NCBI RefSeq assembly: GCF_900188445.1
Contig: NZ_FZOR01000041.1
Coordinates: 18,683 to 82,682, forward strand
Direction: 5' to 3'
From: Actinomadura meyerae
GTDB lineage: Bacteria; Actinomycetota; Actinomycetes; Streptosporangiales; Streptosporangiaceae
DNA: 64,000 nt
This document shows, one piece after another, positions 8,535-16,500 of the stretch. The notes below the pieces were generated by a model. That model did not search any database, was not told where the DNA came from, and saw nothing but the letters and a program-made list of their open reading frames with translations. The first letter of the stretch is position 1; each line of letters opens with the position of its first letter. The translations under genes and the position numbers were made by a program.

Positions 8535-9677
8535 ATGACGAACAAGCAGGGCTCCACCGAGATCCGTCCCTTCACCGTCTCGATCGAGCAGGCCGAGATC
8601 GACGACCTCCGCGCGCGGCTCTCCCGCACCCGCCTGCCCCGGCCGGCGGCGGCCGACGACTGGACGCTCGGCACCCCGAACGGCTACCTGCGCGAGACCG
8701 TCGAGTACTGGCGCAGCTCGTTCGACTGGCGCGCGGCCGAGGCGAGGATGAACGCGTTCCCGCACTACCTGACCGAGATCGACGGCCAGACCGTCCACTT
8801 CGTGCACGTGCCGTCGGCGGAGGCGGACGCGACGCCGCTGCTCCTGCTGCACACCTACCCGGGGTCGTTCGCCGACTACCTCGACATGATCGGCCCGCTC
8901 ACCGACCCCGTCGCCCACGGCGGCCGGGCCGAGGACGCGTTCTCGGTGGTCGTCCCGTCGATCCCCGGCTTCGGCTTCAGCACGCCGCTGGAGGGCGGCG
9001 GCTGGACGCAGGCGAGGGTCGCCCGGACGCTCGACACCCTGATGCGCCGCCTCGGCTACGACTCCTACGGCGCGCACGGCAGCGACATGGGCGCGATGGT
9101 CTGCCGCGAGCTGGGCCTTCTGAGCCCGCCCGGGTTCCTCGGGATGCACGTCCTGCAGCTGTTCTCGTTCCCGTCCGGCGACCCCGCCGAGTTCGAGGGG
9201 TTCGGTCCGAAGGAGTACGCGGCGCTGGAGCACATGCAGTGGTTCCAGTCGGTCGGCGGCTACAACGCGATGAACGCCGCCCGCCCGCAGACGATCGGCG
9301 CGGCGGTGGCGGACTCGCCCGTGGGGCAGCTCGCCTACAGCGAACTGCTCAACTCGTTCGGCAACGGCACCAGCCTGGTGACGATCGACCAGATCCTGAC
9401 GCAGGTGTCCCTCTACTGGTTCACCAACACGCAGGCCACCGCGAGCCGGTACTACTACGAGCAGGCCCGCGCGGAGGCCGATCCCGCGGTGAACACCGCG
9501 CCGACGGGCGTCGCCGTGTTCGCGGACGACTTCCAGACGATCAGGTCCCTCGCCGCCAGGGACAACACGAACATCGTGCACTGGAGCGAGTTCCCCAAGG
9601 CGGGTCACTTCGCCGCGATGGAGGCCCCCGGCGACGTCACCGCCGACATCCGCACCTTCTTCGCCGGGCTGCGCTGA
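8535..9677 (+). CDS. Epoxide hydrolase (EHN / alpha-beta hydrolase)
   Basis: 380 residues, the usual length of microsomal-type epoxide hydrolases with an N-terminal EHN region (residues about 10-110: FTVSIEQAEIDDLRARLSRT, then YWRSSFDWRAAEARMN). The oxyanion-hole motif is HTYPGS (106-111) where most relatives have HGWPGS. The nucleophile is D184 in HGSDMGA (relatives GGDWG). The catalytic histidine is H358 in KAGHFAAMEAP. The reaction is opening of an epoxide to a diol in the cytoplasm; the natural substrate is not evident. It is transcribed away from the WYL regulator across the palindromic operator and its stop is 4 bp from the convergent TetR gene. Confidence 0.85.
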   Translation: MTNKQGSTEIRPFTVSIEQAEIDDLRARLSRTRLPRPAAADDWTLGTPNGYLRETVEYWRSSFDWRAAEARMNAFPHYLTEIDGQTVHFVHVPSAEADATPLLLLHTYPGSFADYLDMIGPLTDPVAHGGRAEDAFSVVVPSIPGFGFSTPLEGGGWTQARVARTLDTLMRRLGYDSYGAHGSDMGAMVCRELGLLSPPGFLGMHVLQLFSFPSGDPAEFEGFGPKEYAALEHMQWFQSVGGYNAMNAARPQTIGAAVADSPVGQLAYSELLNSFGNGTSLVTIDQILTQVSLYWFTNTQATASRYYYEQARAEADPAVNTAPTGVAVFADDFQTIRSLAARDNTNIVHWSEFPKAGHFAAMEAPGDVTADIRTFFAGLR

Positions 9678-9681
9678 CCGG

Positions 9682-10272
9682 TCAGGCACCCGCCCAGATC
9701 CTGCGGAGGGGGCGCAGGCCCTCCTCCACGTACTCGGCGATCGGGCGGGTGCCGCCGTCGTCGAACCAGGATTCGAGGGCGGCGAAGTAGCCGAACGCCA
9801 GTGCGTTGGCCGCGACGCGGGCCTGGGACGGACTCAGGCCCGCGTTTTCGGCTGCCAGCAGCGGAGCGACCCGCTGGGCGGCGCGGTCGAGCGCCGCGCA
9901 GGCCGCCATGCGGACGGACGGCTCGGTGAAGAAGTAGCGCACGCGCCGCCAGGGGCCCCGGCCCTGGGACCCGTCCGGGTCGTGCGGCGGCGCCTCGTAG
10001 CGGCGGACCGCCTGGAGGAGGCTGCCTACGGGGTCGGCGGGATCGATGATGCCGGCGACCGCGTCCGCGCTCATGGTGTCGAACTCGTCGGCGACGAGCA
10101 GCCCCTCCTTGGTGCCGAAGTAGCGGTACACCGACGACGGGGAGACCTCGGCCGCGGCGGCGATCTCCTCGATCGTGACGGCGTCGAACCCGCGCTCGTC
10201 GAAGAGGTCGAGAGCCCGTTCCTGGATGGTGCGCATGGCGTTGCGCCGCCACTGCTCGCGAAGCCCTCCCAT
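9682..10272 (-). CDS. TetR family transcriptional regulator
   Basis: 196 residues. The N-terminal HTH is clear: RALDLFDERGFDAVTIEEIAAAAEVSPSSVYRYFGTKEGLL, with the recognition helix VSPSSVYRYF. The C-terminal ligand-binding half is helical and unassigned. The start at 10272 is uncertain because no strong ribosome site precedes it, and MRTIQERALDLF at 10236 is an alternative. Several imperfect inverted and direct repeats fill the gap to the divergent membrane-protein gene and are probably its operators, so autoregulation together with control of the gene pair at 10430-11382 is likely. Confidence 0.85.
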   Translation of the reverse strand: MGGLREQWRRNAMRTIQERALDLFDERGFDAVTIEEIAAAAEVSPSSVYRYFGTKEGLLVADEFDTMSADAVAGIIDPADPVGSLLQAVRRYEAPPHDPDGSQGRGPWRRVRYFFTEPSVRMAACAALDRAAQRVAPLLAAENAGLSPSQARVAANALAFGYFAALESWFDDGGTRPIAEYVEEGLRPLRRIWAGA

Positions 10273-10284
10273 GGGGCGAAGTCT

Positions 10285-10357
10285 AGCAAGTGACTCTCTG
10301 CTTGAACTTGACTCTCAGCAAGTCGTACATAGAGTGACTTTCTGGAAGACAGTCACT
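10285..10357. promoter_or_regulatory. Repeat cluster, probable TetR operators
   Basis: Two direct repeats, TGACTCTCTGC (10291-10301) and TGACTCTCAGC (10309-10319), each sit inside a small inverted repeat (CAAG...CTTG and ACTTG...CAAGT). A third site is a 25-bp near-palindrome with perfect 7-bp arms AGTGACT (10333-10339) and AGTCACT (10351-10357). All lie in the gap between the TetR gene and the divergent gene at 10430. The AAGTGACTCT string at 10288 also occurs in the WYL operator at 8499. Confidence 0.5.
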
Positions 10358-10429
10358 GTCTGAAAGCGCCTCCGCCGGTGCGCCGCCGGTCCGGGCGCGG
10401 ACAGACCCGGCATGACGAGGAGTTCTGGG

Positions 10430-10885
10430 ATGGCAGTGCAAGCGACCGGAGCGTCGCGGCCCCGGGCGGCGATCACGGTGATGTGGGGCGGGCTCGCCCT
10501 CACGATCGTCGCGACGGTGTATCCGCTGGTCGATCTCGGTACGACGCACGTCCTGGCCGACCACGTCCGGGCGACGTACCCGGCCTATGACTCCGGGGAG
10601 GTCGACGCGGCCGTCACGGCCTATCTGGCGATCTTGTCCGTGGTGGGCGTGCTGGGGGTCCTCGGCTGGCTCGGCACGATGTGGGCGGTCCGCGGCCGCA
10701 GGGCCTGGGCGCCCTGGGCGGCGTCCGGGGTCTGGCTGGCCGCCGCCTGCCTCGCGCTCACCGGTCTGACCGTGAAGGACACCTCGGGCGAGGTGGGCCT
10801 GGCGCCGCCGCTCGCGTGGCTCCAGGTACTCCCCTGCGTGCCGGGGCTGGTGGCCGTGGTGCTGCTCTGGAGGAGGAGCCGATGA
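10430..10885 (+). CDS. Small four-helix membrane protein
   Basis: The ATG at 10430 is preferred to the one at 10412 because GAGGAG lies 7 nt upstream of it. 151 residues with four hydrophobic helices (AITVMWGGLALTIVATVYPL; YLAILSVVGVLGVLGWLGTM; AWAPWAASGVWLAAACLALTGL; PLAWLQVLPCVPGLVAVVLLW). No catalytic motif is seen and I assign no function. The stop codon overlaps the start of the deazaflavin-type oxidoreductase (ATGA), so the two are translationally coupled. It is divergent from the TetR gene and probably controlled by it. Confidence 0.75.
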   Translation: MAVQATGASRPRAAITVMWGGLALTIVATVYPLVDLGTTHVLADHVRATYPAYDSGEVDAAVTAYLAILSVVGVLGVLGWLGTMWAVRGRRAWAPWAASGVWLAAACLALTGLTVKDTSGEVGLAPPLAWLQVLPCVPGLVAVVLLWRRSR

Positions 10886-11382
10886 CCTCCCGCGGAGTCG
10901 CCGGCGTCTTGCGGCAGCTCGGCGGGGCGAAGCGGCGCATGTACCGCGGCGGGCGCCCGTCCGGCCCGATGCGGCTGTGGAACCGGTTCGACGCGCTGCT
11001 GTACGCCACCGGCTGGGTGCGTCCCGCCCACACCGCCGTGCTGCGGGTGCGCGGGCGGCGCTCCGGCCGGGACACCGCCGTCCCCGTCGCCGTCGCGGAC
11101 GTCGGCGGCGCGGAGTACCTGGTCTCGATGCTCGGACCGGACGCGAACTGGGTGCTCAACGTGGAGGCGGCGGGCCGGACCGCCGTGCTGGGACGGCGCG
11201 GCCGCGACGTCCCGGTACGGCTCGAACCCGTCCCGCCCGAGGACCGGGCGCCGATCCTGCGCCGCTACGCCGCCGTCGCCCCCGGAGCGCGCCCGCACCT
11301 GCGCCTCGGCCCGGCGGCCCCGCTCGGCGAGTTCGCACGCATCGCCGAGGAGCACCCCGTGTACCGCATCCGGGAGCGCTGA
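10882..11382 (+). CDS. Deazaflavin (F420)-dependent nitroreductase-family protein
   Basis: 166 residues, typical for the Ddn/FDR split-barrel family. The sequence around PAHTAVLRVRGRRSGRDTAVPVAVADVGGAEYLVS and GPDANWVLNVEAAGRTAVLGRRGR has the family pattern (L.T.GR.SG..R..PV, then G....W..N....G). These proteins bind F420 and reduce nitro or unsaturated compounds; the substrate here is unknown. The start overlaps the previous stop (ATGA) with GGAGGAGG upstream, which fixes the start. It is likely under the control of the TetR at 9682-10272. Confidence 0.8.
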   Translation: MTSRGVAGVLRQLGGAKRRMYRGGRPSGPMRLWNRFDALLYATGWVRPAHTAVLRVRGRRSGRDTAVPVAVADVGGAEYLVSMLGPDANWVLNVEAAGRTAVLGRRGRDVPVRLEPVPPEDRAPILRRYAAVAPGARPHLRLGPAAPLGEFARIAEEHPVYRIRER

Positions 11383-11402
11383 CGACGGCGGGGGCGACTC
11401 AC

Positions 11403-11419
11403 TACCTCGAATCGAGGTA
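11403..11419. promoter_or_regulatory. PadR-type palindromic operator
   Basis: TACCTCGA (11403-11410) and TCGAGGTA (11412-11419) are perfect 8-bp inverted arms around a single A. The site ends 11 bp before the ATG of the DMT-PadR gene, overlapping the expected promoter/start region. PadR proteins commonly bind short palindromes of this size in their own promoter, so autorepression by the PadR part of the downstream gene is the natural reading. Confidence 0.7.
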
Positions 11420-11430
11420 CTCTCTCCCCC

Positions 11431-12903
11431 ATGCCTCGTGCTTGGACGAACGGTCTGCTCGCCGCGTGGGTCACGACGACGCTGGGCGTGCCGTTCCTGC
11501 TGATCTCCATCGCCGGGCGCGCGCTGCCGGCGGACGTGCTCGCCTGCGTCCGGTTCGGGCTCGGCTGCGCGACCCTGCTCGCGGTGATGGCGGTGCGCCG
11601 CGGGGCGGCGTCCTCGCTGGCGGCGATGGGACGCCTGCTGCGGGCCAGCCCGGTCGAGATGCTCGTGGTGGGGGTGTGCAGCGCGGCACTGCCGTCCGTG
11701 CTGATCACGGTGGGCGAGCATCACGTGCCCACCGGTGTGGTGTCGCTGCTGCTGGCGGGCACGCCCGTCTGGGTGGCGGTCGGCGGCCACGTCGTGCTGC
11801 CGGACGAGCGGCTGAAGGCGCGGCAGGTGGCATGCCTCGCCCTGGCGCTCGGAGGTCTCGCGGTGCTGACGACAGGCGGGTCCCTCAAGGGGGCGTCGCC
11901 GTGGGCGCTGCTTCCCGTGGCGGCCGCGATGAGTTACGCGGTCGGCAACCTGCTGGTGCGCGCCCGGCTCCGCAAGACCGACCCGCTCACCCTCACCTGC
12001 ACGCAGATGCTGGTCGCGACCGCCGCCTCCGCGCCGTTCGCCCTCGCCCACGCGACGCGCCCCGATGGATCGCTCGGGCCGTGGCTCGCCGCGCTGGTCC
12101 TGGGTGTGGCCTGTTCCGGACTGGGCTGGTTGGCCAATACGGTGTTGATACAGCGGGTGGACGCCGTGCGGGCCTCTCTGGTGTCCTTCGCGGCACCGCT
12201 GGTCTCCGTGCTGCTCGGGGTGGTCGTCCTGGACGAGCGCCTGTCGCCGGCGCGGCTGGCGGCGGCCGGTGTCGTGCTCTCCGCCGTCGCGGCGTACGGG
12301 CTGGTGTCGCGCCCGGGCTTCCGGGGGCCGTTCGCGCGAAAGGGGCAGGCCATGCTCGAGACCGCCGTCCTCGGCTTCCTCGCCGAGCGTCCGATGCACG
12401 CGTTCGAGCTGCGGAAGCAGATCACGGCGCTGATGGGGCACGTCCGCCCGGTCAGCGACGGGTCCCTGTATCCGGCGGTGCGCCGGCTGGAGGAGCGGGG
12501 GCTGCTGACCCGGCGGGTCGAGCCCGGTTCGCGCGGGCCGGCGCGGTACGTGCTCGCGCTGACCGACGACGGCCGCGCCGAGCTGCGCCGCCGCCTCGCC
12601 GATCCCGACGACGTCGAGATCACCGACCGCAACCGGTACTTCACGATCCTGGCGTTCCTGCACCTGCTGCCCTCGGCGGCGGGCAGGGCGGAGGTCCTGC
12701 GGCGGCGGCTGGCCTTCCTGGACGACCCGAAGCGCGGGTTCTTCGTGACCGGAGACCGCGCGCTGCGACAGGACGAACTGGACTCGCCCTTCCGGGCCGG
12801 GATCCAGCACATCGCCCGCGTCACCTCGTCGGCCGAGCGCGCCTGGCTCGCCGAGACGCTCGCCGCGCTGGAAACGGGGAAGACCCCGGCGGCCGGGGGA
12901 TGA
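11431..12903 (+). CDS. DMT (EamA) transporter fused to PadR-family regulator
   Basis: 490 residues in one uninterrupted frame. Residues 1-300 are a ten-helix drug/metabolite transporter with two EamA halves (e.g. VPTGVVSLLLAGTPVWVAV and VDAVRASLVSFAAPLVSVLL, each followed by DERL). Residues 308-490 are a PadR regulator: MLETAVLGFLAERPMHAFEL, recognition region VSDGSLYPAVRRLEERGLL, then the wing and C-terminal helices. An ATG at 12352 opens the PadR part and is preceded by AAGGGG at good spacing, so free PadR may also be made. A membrane transporter carrying its own DNA-binding domain is unusual; the alternative is that an ancestral stop codon between two genes was lost. A palindromic operator lies just upstream. 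Confidence 0.85.
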   Translation: MPRAWTNGLLAAWVTTTLGVPFLLISIAGRALPADVLACVRFGLGCATLLAVMAVRRGAASSLAAMGRLLRASPVEMLVVGVCSAALPSVLITVGEHHVPTGVVSLLLAGTPVWVAVGGHVVLPDERLKARQVACLALALGGLAVLTTGGSLKGASPWALLPVAAAMSYAVGNLLVRARLRKTDPLTLTCTQMLVATAASAPFALAHATRPDGSLGPWLAALVLGVACSGLGWLANTVLIQRVDAVRASLVSFAAPLVSVLLGVVVLDERLSPARLAAAGVVLSAVAAYGLVSRPGFRGPFARKGQAMLETAVLGFLAERPMHAFELRKQITALMGHVRPVSDGSLYPAVRRLEERGLLTRRVEPGSRGPARYVLALTDDGRAELRRRLADPDDVEITDRNRYFTILAFLHLLPSAAGRAEVLRRRLAFLDDPKRGFFVTGDRALRQDELDSPFRAGIQHIARVTSSAERAWLAETLAALETGKTPAAGG

Positions 12904-12915
12904 CATGATCGGCGG

Positions 12916-13545
12916 ATGCCGATCGAGCCGCACCTGCTCGCCGTGTTCACGGCGACCACGATCGTCGCGCTGATCACTCCGGGGCCCGACATGCTGTTCG
13001 TGATGGGGTGCGGCGTGCGCGGCGGCGCCCGCGCCGGGCTGCTGGCCACGGTCGGCGTGATCACGGGCGACGCGCTGTACGTCGTCGCCGCCGCGGCCGG
13101 GCTCGCGGTGCTGCTGACGGCGTTCCCGGTCGTGTTCACGGTGATACGGATCGCCGGGGCCGCCTACCTGATCTACCTCGGCGTGCAGATGATCCGGAGG
13201 CGCAAGGACGGCCAGGCCGACGACCTGGCCGGCGGCGGGATGCGGGGGCGGCGCGCCTTCCTCAACGGCGTGGTGTCGTCCATGGCGAACCCGCAGACGT
13301 TCACGTTCATGGTCGCCTTCCTGCCCCAGTTCATCAGCCCCGCGGCGGGGCCCGTCTGGCTCCAGTTCGCCATCCTGGGCGCCATCCTGATCGTCCTGGA
13401 GTTCCTGGCGGACGGAACGGTCGGCGTCCTGGCCGGGCGGATCGGCGGCTGGCTTCGCCGGCGCCAGGCGGTGCGCCGCAGGATCGACGCCGCGACCGGG
13501 AGCGTGTTCATCGGCCTGGGCGTCACCCTCGCGGCGGAGCACTGA
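12916..13545 (+). CDS. LysE/RhtB family amino-acid exporter
   Basis: 209 residues, standard family length, about six membrane helices. The N-terminal signature ALITPGPDMLFVMGCGVRGGARAGLLATVGVITGD is that of LysE/RhtB translocators (GPD, then G..AG...G...G). AAYLIYLGVQMIRRR and ANPQTFTFMVAFLPQF are further family landmarks. It should export an amino acid or related small molecule; substrate unknown. It begins 12 bp after the DMT-PadR gene and is probably in its operon, and so under the same palindrome. It converges with the CHAT gene at a 27-bp gap. Confidence 0.85.
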   Translation: MPIEPHLLAVFTATTIVALITPGPDMLFVMGCGVRGGARAGLLATVGVITGDALYVVAAAAGLAVLLTAFPVVFTVIRIAGAAYLIYLGVQMIRRRKDGQADDLAGGGMRGRRAFLNGVVSSMANPQTFTFMVAFLPQFISPAAGPVWLQFAILGAILIVLEFLADGTVGVLAGRIGGWLRRRQAVRRRIDAATGSVFIGLGVTLAAEH

Positions 13546-13572
13546 CCGGGTCGGCCCGGCCCGATCGACGGG

Positions 13573-16500
13573 TCAGCGGCCCTGGTGGGTGTAGGCCGCC
13601 CAGGAGTACACGTCGTACAGGGGGCCGTCCGGGTCGCCCTCGTCCTCTTCCATCGCGAGGAGCAACTGATCGGCCATGCCCTCCGGCGCCTCGCGGGACG
13701 GGTCGAGCATCCAGAGCTGCGCCGCCCGCAGAGCGTCGCGGGGGGACAGCCCCCGATGGAGATGCCGGTAGTAGACGAACATGAGCAGGGACGCCGCCCG
13801 GTCGGGGATCTTCCATCGCGAGCCCACGGCGGTGACCGGGCCCGCGGCGAGGATGGCCGTCGACAGGGTGAGCGCCTCGTCGTAGTCGCCCACGGCGAGG
13901 TCGCTGACGCAGGCGGCCGCGGTGACCCGGCCGCCCGGCGCGGCGGGGTCGCGGCCGTGCGCGGTCCGCAGGATCCGCTCGATCGTCAGCGGCTGGCCGC
14001 CCGCCAGGTGGAAGAACGCCGCCGTCGGCTCGTCCCCGGCGAAGGCGTGGCAGGCCAGGTGGACGTCCGACGCCCCCGGGCGGCCCGGCGCCGGGAAGCC
14101 TTCCAGCACCTCGTCCGGAGTGCCGTCGCCCGAGCGCCCGGTGAGGTCCTCGTCGCCGAGGAGGCGCGCCCCGGGGAAGAAGTGGCGACGTATCTCCTTG
14201 CATTCGATGGGGGCGTAGTAGAGGGTCCCGGACGTGTCGCTGACGATCAGCGGGTCGTCCCCGACCGGGCGGACGGGCCGCTGGGCGACGTCCACGAGCT
14301 GGCGTCCTGACACGGCGTAGGAGAAGACCGCGTCGGCGCAGGCGTAGCGCGGCGGGCCCTCCTCGCGGGGGCGCCGGCGGGCAGCGTGCCATGGCACGAC
14401 GCTCAGCCTTCCCACCGGGACGAGCACCAGCCGCGGCTCCCGGCCCGGCCACTGGTCCGCGCAGAGCCGGAGCAGCGGCCGCATCACGGCCGTATGGGCC
14501 CAGTCGCACAGTGCGTCCAGGACCCGCCGCCAGCGGTTGGACGCTATGGCGTCGCGGTCGGCGAGTTCCTCGGGGGTCATGGACTGCACCGCGTTGCTCG
14601 CGTCGATGTACTCGTCCAGGATGCCGCTGTACTCGTCCATCAGGAGCGGCATCGAGAGCGGGAGCAGCCGGCCGTCCGCGGTGACGACGATGCCGGTGCC
14701 CGCTCTGCCCGGTACCGGCGGCAGCAGGTAGACCATCGCGTCGGCACCGGTCGCGGCCAGCGCCCGCGCGATGTCCGCCGTGGACGGCGGGTTGAGCAGG
14801 CGGGTCTCCGCTGAGCCGCCGGCGAGCGCGGCCAGCGCCCGGCGGCCCAGCTCGGACGGGACGGCCAGCGCGCCCTGCGCCGTGAGCAGCTCCGTCAGGT
14901 CCTGGCCGCGCTCCCACGGCCGGGTGCCGTACGCGTCGGGGGCGGCGCGCCATTCTGCGGCGAGCGGGCCGTGACCCGCGTCCGCCAGCAGGGACGGCAC
15001 GTCGGCCGCGGAGGTCGCGGCGTGCAGGACGAGCCCCCGCCCGAGCTCCAGGGCGGTCACCGCGCCGCCGAGGTCGCCGTCCCGCACGTGCCAGTCGACG
15101 ATCTGCTCCGCCTGCGAGTAGACCGCCCGCGCACGGGTGAGGGCCTGCCCGGTCCCCGTCTGGAGCAGGACGGCCTTGCCGTGCGCCCGCAGCGCCGCGA
15201 GACCGGCCTCGCGCGCGGCGTCGTGGCGCCCCTCCTCCCGGCGCGTCATGGCGAGCAGCATCCGCATCCCGGCCTCGATGTCGGGGTTGGGCCGCACGCC
15301 GGGATCCGCCAGCAGCCCTTCCAGCCGGGACGCGGCCTCGGCGTACCAGCCGGGGTCGCGGGTGAGCCCCCCGAGCGCGTACCGCGCGGCGGCGGCGAAG
15401 ATCGCCAGCCGGAGCAGGGCGTTCGCGTCGCCCGTCCCCTCGTCCAGGCCGAGATCGGCGATCCGCATGGCCTCCTTGGCCGCCGTCCGGTCCTGCGTGC
15501 CCATCGCGATGAGCAGGTGCCCGCTGGCGGCGCGCACCAGCGTGTACGGCCGGGCCGGATGGCCGGGCGGCTGCTCGGCCAGGCCGGCGCTCAGATGATC
15601 CGCCGCCTCCAGGAGCGCGGCCGCGCCGCCGCCGCGGCCCGTCAGCCCGTGCACGATCATTCCGGTGCCGAGCTCGGTCCGCATGCGCGCCCGGTGCGGG
15701 TGCGATTCGGGCAGGGAGTCCAGCGCGGCGCGCATCTCCGCCACGCCGCGGCCGACGAGTTCGGCCCCGTCGCCGAACGCCCCGCGGACGATGTCGACCC
15801 CGGCCCGGCCCGCCCGGAGCAGCGCCGGCGAGTCGGGCGAGAAGTGGTCCTCGTCCGCGCCGGACCGCCGGAAGTACTCCGCGACGATCTCGCGGTAGTG
15901 CTCGGCGGCCCGCAGGTCCTCCAGGTCGCGGCTCTCGTTGTAGCGCCGCGTCAGCGCGCCCGCGAGGGACTCGGCCACGGTCACCCGGTCCCGGTCGTCC
16001 GGGGGAAGCTCCCGGTACGCCGCCGTCAGGTGCCCGATCCCCTCGGCGAGGCCCGCGTCGTTCTGGCAGAGCATGATGCCGAGCGCGGCCCGTGTCCATT
16101 CCCGCCGCTCGGAGCCGGGGTCGTCGAGGGCCGCGCGCAGCAGGCCGATCGCGGTGGCGGTGTCGGCCGAGGACATGTCGTACGCCGACCGGGTCATCAG
16201 CCCGATCGCCACGTTCCGGATGAGCACGTCGCCGGGCGGGGTGCCGATGGGCAGCGTCTCCAGGGCGCGGGTCAGCCACGGCCCCGCGGCCCGCAGATCG
16301 GCCGCGTTCGAGGTGGCCTGGCCGCGCGCCGTGAGCAGCACCCCGATCAGGGCCGCGACGGTCGAGCACGCGTCCGGGTCGTCCCGCCAGTCGGGCTCGA
16401 CCTCGATGAGCACGGCCGCGGCCCGCTCGATGTCGGCGAGGTCGGCGGCGCGGCCGCGGCGCGAGCGGGGCAGCCGGTCGTGCAGGGCGATCCCGAGCAT

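Noticed and set aside
10621..13542. Open frame of 973 codons on the minus strand
   Set aside because: It lies antisense to four clear genes (membrane protein, F420-type, DMT-PadR, LysE). Its translation is Arg/Gly/His-rich low-complexity, the usual third-position shadow in GC-rich DNA.
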